This document shows positions 1 to 13,500 of a stretch of 64,000 nt of DNA, one piece after another. The stretch spans positions 186,001 to 250,000 of the forward strand of contig MU858053.1 of assembly GCA_033297075.1 (NCBI GenBank), read 5' to 3'. Every line of letters begins with the position of its first letter. Within the stretch, counting starts at the first letter, position 1. A program made the translations under genes and the position numbers. Source of the stretch: Rhypophila decipiens (Eukaryota; Ascomycota; Sordariomycetes; Sordariales; Naviculisporaceae). The notes below the pieces were generated by a model. The model was not told where the DNA came from, did no database searches, and worked only from the letters and a program-made list of their open reading frames with translations.

Positions 1-1536
1 AGAGAGGAAGTGAAGGGACGTCGTCGAGATCTCATACCTATAAGTGTTTCTGGTAGGAGCTAGTGTGAAAAGAAGAAGAAGAGGAGTGAAAGTGAAAAAG
101 TTAGCAGAGACAGAAGATTAAGTGCTCAAAGTTCAGGCTCTCGATCGCCAGAAACGAAGGTACCCTTAACATTCTCCATATTTTTTGACCGCCAAAGAAG
201 GGACGAAATAGGTTGGCCTGTTGCTCATGGTAAATGCTTTCCGCTTTCCGCTTGCCCCTTGCGCAGGTGAAGTTGAGATCAAACAATGTGTAGTGCCAAA
301 GTCGCTCAGGTGACTACTCGGACATTTATATGTAGAATCTATAAGAGAGTTCTCGAGATCGGAGCAACATGCATTCTATTTCCCTTTGCTCTATCTACAT
401 TTCTCGACGTACTCTCTCTAACAACGGTGCTTGTTGGCGTTTGAGCATTTTGATATACACATTATATATGAAATTACAGTTATCAAAGAAAATAGCAGCC
501 TCGGATGTTATAATAAAGGCAAACTCATCATGTGCGTATATGGGAAAGCAAGAAGCGAGTATTCGAGTTAACCTCATGGTGATATATACATTTGCAAAGA
601 ACTAAAGGGTGAATCAGCAAGGGGTTTCTGTCACTAGCCAAGCCGCTTGCTTCCTGCAGATTACAATATTATCAATACGGAATATGGACTGCAGCTCTCT
701 ATTGTTTGCACACTTCACAACATCAAGATCCCTCGGCCAGTTCCGACACTTGTTGCAAATGATGTTAATAACCTAGATGGGAAGGCGCGATATTGTTGAT
801 GTGAAAATACCCTGGACAGACATAACTGGATTTGGAAGCACGATCCTATACTTGGTTCTATTCATGACAAACAATTCCACCATCAATTTGCATATTGTCA
901 CCAGTCGGACATATTGGGAAACTCAGGGGCAATGTTTGGATTGAAGTTGGAGTCAAGTTTACGACAGCTGTCAAGCAGCTGTCATCCGCAACCACGGCAA
1001 CAAACACACGTGCAGGGTACGGATTTTCAGGGGAAAATGATCGCTGACGTGCATTCAAGTCCCAGGGGCGCGGGGAGTTGGTTGGTTGGTTCCATCATGA
1101 TCCGCTCTTAGCTCGCCAAGCCTACAAATCAGATAGCAGATCCCTGTCCAGCGGCCTGGCCTTCGGGGTGAGCACCACTAAGATCTCTTGGCTTTGTGTT
1201 CCAAGACCAACAATTCCCGAGCAGTTTGTCCCAAAGAAAAAACCCTTAAATTTAGAACCGACGGCCAAAGGGAACACAATAAGAAATCCAGAGCCCTTCG
1301 TATGTAATGCACTGACGTGCGACAATTGGAACCGTTATTGCTTGCCGGTCATTTGTCAAGTTGTCCCGCCCCTCTGGATCACTTTCTCTCCCATTCTGAA
1401 CACTCATTTGACTGTTTTTGCCCACTCATTTTGTTGAGTCCTTTTTTCTTCTTCTCATTGTATGGAGTTTACTCGAAGCGAAAAATAAATGGTTGTGAGG
1501 CAAGGGTTTATTAGCCGCGTTGCGGCAGACGCGAGA
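1..1536. other. Intergenic region at left edge
   Basis: No convincing gene is visible. Open frames are short, overlap on both strands and resemble no family I know. A purine-rich GAA run lies near 70-85 and a pyrimidine-rich stretch near 1430-1460. The last few hundred bases are probably the promoter and leader of the ATPase gene that follows. Confidence 0.6.
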
Positions 1537-3657
1537 ATGGTGACAGTAGGAGGGAGACGGATATTATTAAGGACGACAACACGAGCTCTACCACCACCAC
1601 CCTCTCGGCGGTTGCCATCGCTCACAGTTTGTTGGCTGGCCCAACAGCCTGGGAGAGGATATCATCGGACCTTCTCCAGCCACTCGCAACACCGGCAATC
1701 TGGTACGTACCATTTTCATTGCGTCCCCGTTCGGGTGCAATCAGTCTATCAACATGGTTTTGTTTACTTTCGTGTCCTGTTTATTGGAAAGACTGGAATT
1801 AGCCATTTGCCACGTGCAACATGAATGCGGCTCCTCCGCCTCCAGACTTTCACAATCCTTGCGGCTCCTGTCCGCTTGGTTTAGGATTTATCTGTTTGTG
1901 TCCCGGATTATGGCAAAGTGATCCAGTGCCTTTTATTCACTAGTCAGGGCGCAAATACAATTACATGCAAGTGCGTGAGGAGCCATGCTCACAACCCAGA
2001 TCTTCAGGCTCATATCACTCTTGAACGGCCTTTCAACGCCTGGTTCCCCCATTCTATGCTCAGATATGCTAACGAGCAGAAAGAACATGGCGACCACTCT
2101 ACTCACAAGGCAACCCCACCGAATGAAGAGGCTGGCCCCTCAATAATCTACAAAATGCTCGAAGCGGCTGCTACGTCTTTTGCCTCAATACTGGTCCTGG
2201 GGGCTGGCTTTACCCTGGCGGCATTCGCCTACCACAAGTCGTACAAGTATTTCGTGCTCCAGAAGATGAACAATGCCTTTGAGCCCGGCGACCCCGTTCT
2301 CGAGCTGGCCGCCATCGGCAAGAGCATCCCCAAGTTCTCCAAGACCGCGGCAGCAACCCATTGGATCCAACGGCCCGAACAGGCCGCCGTCAACGCAATA
2401 GTCGCCGGCGAGGAGGCGGGCCACTACCACTTGTTCATCGGCGAAAAGGGCACTGGGAAGAGTAGCATGCTGCTCGAGGCGATGCGCAAGATTGACGGGG
2501 ACGGTTGTGCCATGCTCGAGGCGCACTCGGACCTCGAGATATTCCGGATCCGGCTGGGCAAGGCTCTCGACTACGAGTTCCACGAAGATTACATGGGATC
2601 CTACTTCAGCGAGCGTGGACCACGGGACACCACGGCGCTGCTCGACATTGAGCGCGCGCTGAACAAGCTCGAGAAGGTCGCACTCAAGCGGAGGAAGCGG
2701 GACGGCAAGCCCCTCGTCCTCATCATCAACCAGATGCATCTGATCCGGGACGACGAGGACGGCAAGGACCTCATCGAGCTGCTGCAGCAGCGCGCCGAGC
2801 AATGGGCTGCCGCGAACTTGGTCACCATGGTCTTCAACAGCGACGAGTACTGGATATACGAGAGACTCAAGCAGCTCTCGACCCGCATGTCGGTGCTTGC
2901 CGTGCTCGACCTGCCCAAGCAGCAGGCCACCGCCGCGCTCAAGAACTACCGCCAGCGCTACTTCAAGGAGAAGCCCTCGGACAAGATGCTGGAGCAGATC
3001 TACGACTTGGTAGGCGGCCGCCTGAGCTTCCTGAACCGCGTCGCCAAGAGCGAGGACATGCTCAAGACGTGCAACGACATCATCGAGGTGGAAAAGACGT
3101 GGTTCCTGAACCAGTGCTGGATCCTGGGCAAAGACATGGACGACGACGTCATGGACCAGCAAAAGTGGGCGTCCGCCGCCGTCGTCCTCGCCACCGCCCT
3201 GGTCGACAAGGAAGCCGAGATGGAAAAGACCTACGACGCAGAGCACGGCCATGTCCTGCCCTCCTTTGCCCTGCACGAGGCGCAGCAGATCATGACCCGC
3301 GCCGACTTCATCCGCCAACTGGACCGGCTCAACCTGTTCAGCATCACCAGCCGGGCCCAGGTCCGCGCCAGCTCGGTGCCCATGCACTTGGCCTTTCAGC
3401 AGATCGTCGCCCAGCCCGGCTTCCGCCAGCATCTCCAGGAGACTATCGATCGTATCGCCGCCATCGAGAGTCTTGGGCGCACAAGGGAGCTAGTTGCCAA
3501 GGATCTGGTGTTTGGCGGCAGGTACAAGATCCGCAAGGTCCCCAAAGAGGTCGACGGAGGTCCCGGCGGGTTTGATGTCACACTAAAGGAAGGGAAGGGA
3601 TGGTCGGCCAATAATTCGAGCACGGCTGATATCGATGAGGAGGAAGAAGAGGCTTGA
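1537..3657 (+). CDS. Membrane-anchored P-loop ATPase, probably mitochondrial
   Basis: Proposed exons are 1537-1702 and 2000-3657 (607 aa). The main exon is secure. The first exon is inferred: its donor GTACGT at 1703 is strong, and the only nearby YAG that keeps frame is at 1999. It starts with an Arg-rich, acid-free N-terminus (MVTVGGRRILLRTTTR) that looks like a mitochondrial presequence. About residues 110-134 form one hydrophobic segment. A Walker A motif GEKGTGKS lies near 203-210. The Walker B-like strand reads LVLIINQMH, with Asn where Asp is usual. An alpha-helical C-terminal part follows. The layout resembles fungal AAA/STAND-like ATPases with one membrane anchor. The substrate is unknown, and the protein ends in an acidic tail (DIDEEEEEA). 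Confidence 0.7.
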
Positions 3658-5123
3658 GAAAAGGGGAGAATAATAATGGACGGTGTAAAGAAAGAAGAAA
3701 TAATGATCATCATCATCATGAGACTGGGGAGGAACGTGGGGGGAGATGTGTGGCTGGGTTTGAACCGGGGACTGGACCAACGAAACGAACAGTCTTGACC
3801 TAACCCGCCCCCAGAGCAATCCATCGTCTCTCTGTCTCGCAATCAACCCAGCCCCCGTGCAGCGGACATGTAACAACCACGGAAAATGAACGACAACGGT
3901 TTTCCCCGTTCTTGAACACTGTCTGTCCTATGGCGTGCGAGCAGTCTTGTTCACATCACACACTCAAGTCGTCCGCTGTACCCTCTCATTCTGTACAATA
4001 ATGTACTTTTACACATAAATGCACTCTTTCTTGCCCGTTTCTTTTGTATTTTTTTTCTGTTCTTCAATGTAGATCTAGGAACCCATACCATATCCTTCTG
4101 ATCAAGAGGACCGCAGTATTCCGTGTGCTGCTCAAAGGGATGCCCACTAACGTAATTAATTCGATAAATATCCAAGATATGACAGTCCTTCAGTTTATTA
4201 GACTGAGCTAGATGTACGTATCGTGGGTCAAGACCTACAACAACAAGAAGGCAACGGAATTGTATGTGGCTGACATTTCCTGCGTATTTCCCTTCTCATC
4301 CTGGAAACGAGAACAAAACAGTGCACAATTGTGTTGAAAAATCCGGCAGGTAAAAATGATCAACACCGTATCAGCTTTTATTTGACCAGGCCATACCAGG
4401 CCATGAGACTACATGTCTGACCTGCCAAACGAGAGTCTGTGAAAACAAGTCGGAATGCAGGTCATCCAATCAAGGGAGAATAAAACGGAAACAGAACCCA
4501 AAGATCTGACAGATGTGCACTTTAGCATCCCAATTGCCATCATCATACCCGTGAAAGCTGACCCATTATCAAGTCACATACAAATGAGTATGAACTCCTG
4601 CCTCTTATTATATCCCAAAAATAACACCACAAGAACAGTCGGCTTTGCCCATGCTTCCATATACCCAGCCTTGGAATTTCAACCCACCAGTCAGCCCCTA
4701 ACAACACCTTCTATCCTGTCCAATAACCTACACAACATAGGAACCATTCCATGATCCAATTCTTCCTTTTCTCCACGCCAAACGCCGCCGCTAAAGACCA
4801 AAGAAAGTTGTTGAAGCTTTCTGCCTGCTTACTTTTGTACTGTTTCCCTGTCCATTACCTTATCACAAGCCTCCACAAGCACCTGGTGTGCTTCCTCTAG
4901 CAAGCGGGCATCACCCGGAACGTATTGGTTGTTGGCAAGATAGCCACTGATCCTCCTTCTCAAGTAGGGAATGAAATGACGGATAAAACACAGGCTGAAA
5001 AAATGACAAGAGTTTGAAAACACTACTCTTCTCAAAGAAGAAGGAAAAGAAAAAGACTTTCAACCGGAACCCAACAGTCGTCTCTGTGAAAATTCACAGA
5101 GAGCACGGAGAAATGCATGAACT
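3658..5123. other. Intergenic region between convergent genes
   Basis: This stretch holds the 3' ends of the ATPase gene and of the minus-strand Zn2Cys6 gene. A CAT trinucleotide run sits near 3705-3720. No coding potential is recognisable. Confidence 0.6.
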
Positions 5124-7576
5124 TCATGCCGGGATAAAATCCAGATTCAGATTCTGGGCCACGCTGGGCCAGTCCCAGACCGCAGCCCAATCCCCAGCCT
5201 CCATCAATCGCCATACTTCCCCGAGGACCTCCAGAACCCGGTCCGTATTGCGTAGGCCCGTATAGCCCCTGACTGCTTTTATAGCGGTACGGATGCGGTC
5301 TTGTTGTTCTGGCGAGAAGCAAGCGGTTCCAAGAATGAAGCACGGAAGCAGGAGCAAGGTTTGGCTTGGATCGCTGGGTTTGAACGTCTCCAGGATGGCC
5401 AGTGATTCGTTGACAGTGATTGCGACCCGCGGGTCCTGTTGTGGTGGCTGTCGGATTGGCTGGGGAGATTCAGCTCGGGGACTACCAATGGCGTTGGCCA
5501 ATGTTACACCGGAAATGTCGGAGCTGCTGCTATGTTTACGGACCGGAGGCTTCGGCTGTGGGCTGGAGAGGAGGCTGCCGCTCGGGCAGGTGGAGCTCGA
5601 GTCTCTGCGTTTGGGGGAGGATGCACAACTCGTTGAAGCTGATCTAGGAGGGGTATTAACCGCGGATGAGGTTGGGCGGCTGACAGAGGCAGAACTGTTG
5701 GTGATGGAGAGCGACATGGTCGACGAGGTCATGGATGAAGGTGGGGAAGACGGCAAGGGCGGGTAGATGGTTCGCATGAGGTATACTCGCATCATTTGTT
5801 TGTAGAGCAGACCGACCCTGTCGCGGCTGTCACTGGGTGGCCAATGAGGTGTCCACTCCCTTATGGCTGCGTCGATCTCAGTTGCATTGTAAAGACACGT
5901 GTAGTCGATTACAGGGTCAACCTGAGCGAGCATGTTACTACGGATGGTGTTTCGGATGGTAGTGATCTGAGAAAGATGGCTTAGTAGGCCGTCGGCAACA
6001 CCTAGAAGACGAGGTGGATGGATGGTCGGGATTGGGTGCTTGAGCTGGGGGGAGGACGGATGCTCAGGGGCCCCAGCCGAGTGGATGAGCTCGTCAGCGA
6101 AAATATGATACTGGAAAAATTCGGCAATAAAGGACAGAAAGCCAGGGTCGTCGGGAGGAGAGCTCGAAATCAGATTCTGATATGCAGACAGATGAAGCCT
6201 GTGCTCGCCTCTGGGATTGCCTTCGGCTAAAGCCTCGAGCAAGAAGCACAGCATCTGACCGTATCGGGCAGAAACCAGATGTTTTGCGTCGTGATCTGGC
6301 TTTTCTTCATCAATCTCGACGTTGGAATAGAACTTGAGCCGAGCTTGATCGTGGTGGTGAAGAGCCCTCTCCACCAAAGCTTCGATTGTGGTTGTCGGGT
6401 TGTTCCTCAGGATATTGATTCCATAGGGGGTCTCGAAGTCGATGTGCTTGCTAGCCAAGGAGAGGATGGAGTGCATAAGACCCTGGTGTCGGACTGCTAT
6501 CGGTACCATCATGTCCTTGAACGCGTTCTTGTGCTCTCCTTCGACCGTCAGGACGGTGCTCAGGTGCTCATTATAGTGCTTCCAGAATATCATGTCTTCA
6601 ACCGTCTCTAGTCCATGGAATATCGGGTGCATTGTGATGGGCGGCAGACTGTACGACTTGATGCGTTCTGAATCAAGGTCAGCATCCTCGCACCAGGCGC
6701 AAGATTTCCGTCTTGAACTCACCTTCTTCGGCTCTTTCTTTCCCACTTTTCCATATCTGTTTCTCGGGATATCCCTCACACACCACGGCATTCTTCTCAC
6801 AGTTCATGCCTAAACAATACAGCAAGCGGTCAGACACCATTGAGCTCGTGAAACAAATAACAAGTCAGCTTAGACTTACACCTGGGTTTGGCCTCGTCAC
6901 ACTTCTTTTTCCTCTTTCGGCACGTGAGGCAACCGGTTTTGGACCGTCCCTTGGTGATCTTACTTCCCACCACGTTGGCCGTCAATGGGTGCTTCCGAGG
7001 TCTACCCCTTGGCCTTTTGGTGTTGGCTGGATTTCCTGCCGAGGGCCCGGTTGTAGCAACGGAAGTTGAGGGGGCCTCTTTGATATCATCCATGCGCACG
7101 TCATCGTCGTCCATAGGCTCAATTTTGGGCACGGCCAAGCCAATATCTGACCCTTCCTCCCAGAGAATGCCATGCTCGTCGTTCCCGTATGCCACCTCGG
7201 CTCCCTCCTCTAGGCCGATAATTCCTTCCAGGGCCCAGCGTTCGGTGCTGGCACATGCCGACGACGAGGCTGAGTGAGACGATCCGTGTATTGAGGGCGA
7301 AGTCGACGGGGAAGCAAACGGGGCCGAGCTATCGCTCGCGGCTGAAGACACATCCATGCCGTTGCTGACTGGGGTGAGCTGTCCTGTTCGCGAGAAGCTC
7401 AGACTGGAAGATGTGCCCGACGCCGCCGCCACCGCCGAGTCGTCACTCGAAAGGCAATCAATCCAAGCTGGGGGTGGAAGCTCCATCTCGGACTGGTGGT
7501 CATCAGAATCCATGCTGCAGCTATTGGACCACGAGACAGTTCCGTCGCTCGACACGAGAGGAATTGAGCAGTTCAT
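5124..7576 (-). CDS. Zn2Cys6 transcription factor with AT-hook
   Basis: Three exons on the minus strand: 7576-6880, 6809-6723 and 6667-5124, giving 775 aa. Introns of 70 and 55 nt have GTAAGT and GTGAGT donors and keep frame. Residues 187-197 carry an AT-hook core (RPRGRPRKHP), which binds the minor groove of AT-rich DNA. The binuclear zinc cluster has six cysteines at 216, 219, 226, 233, 236 and 243 with C-x2-C-x6-C-x6-C-x2-C-x6-C spacing. Intron 1 splits the codon of the fourth cysteine. Downstream, a segment beginning HPIFHGLETVEDM and continuing for several hundred residues resembles the Fungal_trans_2 regulatory domain. Ser/Pro-rich low-complexity segments flank the cluster and interrupt the C-terminal half. 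The target genes are unknown, and no biosynthetic cluster is adjacent. Confidence 0.9.
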
Positions 7577-10500
7577 TGCTCGTCAATAACGAGATCATAC
7601 CCACAGAGTTAACACGGGAGAGCAGGTAGCGGAGGAGACAGAGCACCGAGGGTCTCTGAAGAACGCTCCAGCTGGGAATAATAGACCGAAAATAAGCAAC
7701 GAGCAGGGAGCTGTTGCAGACGCAAGCCAGCCTTAGCTGCGACCGCTGTCGATCAGAAGTAGCAGGAGACGGTGTTGCTCGTCATGGTCGGAGGTCACGC
7801 TTCCATTGTGCGGGCAAGCTTGGAGCTGTTGAAGGACCAGATGACGGTCTGTCAGGTAGTGAGACAGGGCGGAACGTATTGCTCGTATATATATATATAT
7901 AAGATCTGGTGTGATGGAACACGACTATAACCGATGCATGGGGAGATTCGTTCTCTGTCCTTCTCCCCAGTGTTCGAGAAGGTCGTCCTCTGGAGGGAAG
8001 CAACAGGTCAGATATAATTGTGGGAAGTGAAAGAAGTGATAGGTGAATATGGGGACTTTTCCTCTTGTGAAAAGACTTGACAAGTTCGGGATGGAGCTGA
8101 AGGGGGAGAACAGTCCTCAGGGGAGGTGGGAACCTCGGAGAGCTGGTGGAGGCTCAGTTAATAATGGGAACCAGACCAAGATCAGATCCATTGTCCCAAA
8201 ATAGTGAAGAGCAGAAAATGAGAAAGAAAAGCAAAATCAAGCCAGCCCCGAGTTGGGATGGTAGGGTGTCTTTGGAGAAGGAGGGGAGCGGGATGACGGT
8301 GGACATTGGACATTGGACGAGGTTGACGAAAAGCGACGAGAAGTGGTGGGTGTACCCCGTACACGGGTACATGCTAGTTCAGTGGTTCTGTACTAGCAGT
8401 GTAATGTACCAGACCATCCAACCCTGGGCGGATCTCTGTTTCTCCACACCTTCGTCAAGTGGACCACAAAAAACAGGGGTTGGCGAGACGAGAGGAAGGT
8501 GTGATGTGCACATGGTAATTACACATCACATTACGGAATACAAGTACACCATCTGTACGACAGACCGTGACCTTACGGCTTCAGGTAACGTACGGGTATG
8601 AAAGATTGAGTTCGAAAAAACCTCCGTAATATAGTACGTTGTCTTGAACCCTCTAAAATTTGTAGTGTATCCTTAATAAGTATTCAGACGGTATGCGATG
8701 TTAACGACTTATGATATATGGGCTTAAATAGCTTGCAATCTGTGACTTTTACGGATCATGAGTATTGCGTACAGAACACTACATTTTAGACAAGAATGGT
8801 ATCGATACACCGTAGCCGTACGTACTCACCTAATGTACTGTATTGTACTGTGTATCCGTACCCTGGGGTAGAGGGAACGCGACAAGGACAGGGATCTAGG
8901 CGCTGCAGACTTGCGGTTACACTGCAGCAGCAAGCATGGGCCAAGTTGAGGCTAGCTTCGGCCGTGCACACCCAGACCACACCAAAAGGTAGCTTTTGAC
9001 AATCAGTGACTTCCTTTTTTCTCCTCTGTGATGTTGCGCTTTTGCGAATAAAACAAACGACGAATGGCGGTGATAATGAACATATCCGGAACTTTTCTAC
9101 CGCCTTGCGGGGAATCAAGTAAAGGGGGGCGACTCCTCACACCAAGTTTGTCATCTTCCGTAGATATGCCGATGATGGGTGAAGAGTTGATTTTTTCCTC
9201 CTCTCTAGAACTTCCCTTCCCATCTATATAGCACCCGCCGCACCAATGCAGTGTGCAAACCTGCCCAAAAGACTGACCCCTTCTGCCGGTGCGCCAGCTG
9301 TGTGACCCGGCGAAGTTTCTCTACGCGCAGACACCACAGTCATGGCAGGATCCCTAGGTATGGGCCATGAGATCATGGCCGCTCTGGACGTATTCACCCC
9401 GTGCAGAGTCGCGACCCAGAGTCCCAGACTGCTCTGTGCATATGTATGGGGCTCAGAAAGGATCTTTCTTATTGTTGTGTTGCTTGAAATTGCGGCGTTT
9501 CATATCACCAGCCTCGATTGCCCGACCCTTTCACTCTTTATCACAAAAGAGGGCTACATTGCAGATCTCGTGCGACTTTGTAAGATGAAATTCCCAATTA
9601 AACCGGCGAACCTCACAGAGAGGTAGGTCGATGAACATGCGGACGGTCTTTATTCTTCATCAAGATATCCGTAATATCAGAATGAGAAGACAAGTAGCTA
9701 ACCTGATGATGCTGATGCAGCTATGACAGACTACAGATTACACAAACCGATTATTTTCCGCCTCTCATCACATTTGGTGAAGCTGCCGTGTCACCACCAT
9801 CTTTTCACATTTGGATACTCCTGGCTGCGTTGGGCCGATACACATGCGGGGAAAATCTACAGACCGCAGTTGGCTTTTGGACCGTCCGCACACCCATATC
9901 ATTTGCTTGTGGCCTCATTGCGACCCGATTCTGGTACCAGTGAAAGTGAAGCTGAACCAGACCTGGGAGGAAATCCTCCAGTCGGCTATTACTAAATCTC
10001 ACACACCACTACACGAGGTTGGCGTGTGCGTGATGGTGTGCCCAACGGTTGTCTAGACTTTTTGAAAGGCGTCGCGTCTTTCTGTCCATCCATGATCCCC
10101 CCCCGAAGTTCTTCCGGTATACTAATTCACCGCACGAGCACGCAGAATTGGAGGTTTGCTAGATCATATATGCCAGAAAGCCAAGTCCTTACTTCGCTAA
10201 AGGCTAACATTGTATCACCCATGCTCATGCCTTTGGAGTGCGCAAGAATTGACCCCCTGTGATTGATCCGGTACTGTCGTTCTGGTGCTCATCTTGCATG
10301 AGCTTGGGGAACATCAAAGATGTATGAGCGCCGCTGTCAAGCCTTGACATGCAACTTCGAAATTTTCCGGAGTCTCCCAAGCCACTGGATGTGAAATCGC
10401 GGCCCAGCCTTGTTGCTCCTCCCGCCTTGACATATCGATGATAGACCCATGTGCCAAGATATTTCACTGGCTCTTGGATCAGAGATTTGCCGCATGAGAG

Positions 10501-13500
10501 TCGAACTCAGCTGTCTGCGACTTATCATAACTCCCACCGATAAGATGTCCAACTGTGAACCAGAGAAGCCTGTTGATGTTCTCGTTTGGGTACTGCCGAG
10601 TTGGATTGGCGAGTGCGGGCTAATCAGCCACATTGCCTGACCTTGCTATCAATTTTTGCAAAAGTTCCCAACTTACCATCCATCAGAATATAGTGGCTGG
10701 TAGCACTCCGAGTCGCGTTGCTCCACTCGAGACTGGCGAGAGAATGGACGAGGACCTCTAGTTCTGAAGTGGAAAAGCGACCTTGACCGTATCTGCGACC
10801 AGCTCTCGCTAGAACAAGGACGCCAGTCAGGTTGTTATATGAACCGAATCGCCTCAGGATATTTGGCATCGTGGTGAATAATCACGGCATAATCACCTCG
10901 TTGCTTGCTTTTTGGCCACACGAGCTCAAGGTCAAAGGGAATACAATTGCGATATCGTCCTTAAAACTCCTGGATACATGCAGCAGATATCGTTCAGCTC
11001 AGTTATCCCATTGATCCCGACCCGGTTCACCAAGGGGGACGCCACATATTTGCCGTCGTGGTTCGGTAGCCACCTGCCCAATTATGGATTAGTTGCTGTG
11101 GAGAATAGCGAGCCTCATCTCGATTTCATCGACAGACAGCAGCTCATGCAAAAAGCTCTTGTTGATCTGATTTGTTTCGTACCCTACTTGCCGTTATTTC
11201 CACTTATCTTTCTTGCGCTCTGCCTGTGCCAACAACGGGACGGTCCGCAGACCCTTGAACAATCAACTAATCTTCTTTGTACCCTAGGTAATTGGACCAG
11301 AGATAAAAGGTCTTGGTCAGTTCATTTCCTGATGATATTCGCAACCCCCACGCTGCACTCGGGCCGGAATGACACCACACCTGGGTGGATTGCTTCTCAT
11401 ACAAAAATAGCGGAATAGAAGTAATAAATACACCCGGATGAACAAAAACGAGAAAAGGCGTTGATGGGTAAGATTCATGTTTGTTTTACGAAGTACAACG
11501 CAGGAACATGTCTCAGCAGAGTCGTGACCAATGGACACTCACGAATCACAGTCAAGCCCACTACCTTCCTTCTCTTGGTACGTACTACAGGACGTATTGG
11601 CAAAGCTCTCACGCCGAGTCCCTTCACTTCTAAGAAGATGGCCAATTGTCCGCAGGTGTGAGCTCAGCTAGCCCCTACTCCAAAGGGCGTCCCCCCTTCA
11701 AGCATTGGTAGTGAGATACTATCATTATGGGCGCATATCACCTGCGAATTCGAATATGAAAGAGTATTGAATACAGGCCTTTAATCGTAAATCGTGACAA
11801 GATGCACTTCCCCGCTCCCAAAATATGCCATGCAGACCCTTGTCCGTCCCAAGACTACCCCACGCTTACGCTTTCTTGGCATGACAAGAGTAACCCGTAC
11901 CCCGCATTCATACATCCATACGGATACCCCTATCCGTATCCGTACGACGTACAGAGCATGTGTAATGTGTACGGGGTAAATACAGTACAATACATTTAGG
12001 TTTCTCCAGCTCAAAGTTTACAGCCGACTTCAGCCGCACACCATCTTTCAGTTTCCTTCTCTCATCATTCACAGTGACGAGAGTCGGAGAGTCCATCAGT
12101 CACCAGCTAGTCCTGATAATCGAAGAATTGTCGAATTCATCTGCCAAGCAACGAAATAATTCCTTTCAGCCCACCGGGTAGCGGCATGGTGACCCGACCC
12201 AATCGCGAAATATGTATAGCACTAGTAGGTCAAGGCTTCGTGATGTGGAAGCACAACCTGAACTGTACATGTATGTACCATGATACATACCCTCAAAGCT
12301 CACCGCTGGCTTCTGCTATCACTGACGAACAATACGCTTATATGAAGTAGCAGAGCGCCGACCCAACGACACACCGCCATAGTAGTGAGTCTTGGCCGTC
12401 TTATCGGCACACGACGAAGCATAGCATCGAGTCCAGTCAGTCAGTGTCTGGAAGTGTTTGATGACGTGCAGTTTGCTGGATTCCAGCATACTCTAGTGTC
12501 GAAACGAGCGTTACCCGTGGTTCACCAGATGGCTCACCTGTTGTGTCATATGATCCCGGGATCCATCGCGAAATCCCGTGGCATGTGAGTGTTTGCTTGG
12601 GCATATCGGAAGCCAAAAGTTTGAGCCCATCAAGGCTTCTTCCATGTTACACCGAGGCGTGTCCGACCTCGACCTTCACGGGTTCTGCTCCGAGCAGCAC
12701 GAAGAACCTTGTCATATCTCGCTAAGACCTGCTTGACTGGCTCGGCCTCGAGTTCCCCTCATATTTGAGGACTCCGGAGTGAGGACATTTCTTCGTGGGC
12801 CAGTTCGTCATATGCACCATGATCCCGCCAGTCTGGGTCCGACATCGAGGTGCGGCTACTGTGGCTGCTTGTATGTACATGTGACTCTAGCAGCGTCAGT
12901 TACGTACAACCAAAAGCTCAAGAGCATCATGCACCCACCGCTACCCCATTTGACCTGCTTTCGTTCGTGGAGGCGGAAAATTGTCAGTTGTTGACTACCA
13001 AACCTTCGCAACGGTCAGCAGATCATTCAACATCGTTCGCATCGCCGGAGTCGTCCAACGGTCGGTCCAGTGTACAAGCCGAACAGGACGATAATCCCGG
13101 GCTCGGGAGTGCTCTTGTGTTCGTGACACAAGCCTTGGATGATTGAACGAGGCCCGGAGGCACAATAGATATGTTCCACAAGGTCAATATCGGGGCTAAT
13201 GGTTGTTCGAGCTATGACAGGCTCATCAGTCATCACCTACTGTACAACAAGAGTCTGACTGACTCTTGGACGAGTGGCCCATACCTGAAAATCTACGAAG
13301 CCATAAATGGTTCGTGGGGCCCTCCCAATTCAAGACCTTTTCCCCATGCTTATTCCACTACACTACGGAAAGAAGAAAATCTTGTGAGCTTACCTGGTAA
13401 GAGTCCAGAGAGAGCCTCATCGAGGATGTACATCTGAAGTCTGGGTTGGTGATTACAGTATTCCCCGGTAAAAGGCCTGGCTTCCAAAGACCTTGATAAA

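Noticed and set aside
2185..3432. 415-codon open frame on the minus strand
   Set aside because: It lies wholly opposite the P-loop ATPase exon, is Leu/Val/Gly-rich as expected from antisense of GC-ending codons, and shows no domain.
3740..3790. GGTTCAAACCC B-box match on the minus strand
   Set aside because: No A box and no cloverleaf can be drawn; it is the 3' flank of the ATPase gene.
10470..10640. tRNA-like B box (GAGTTCGACTC) on the minus strand
   Set aside because: The T-arm pairs poorly, no matching acceptor stem or clear D-arm is found, and the possible anticodon stem has a 12-base loop.
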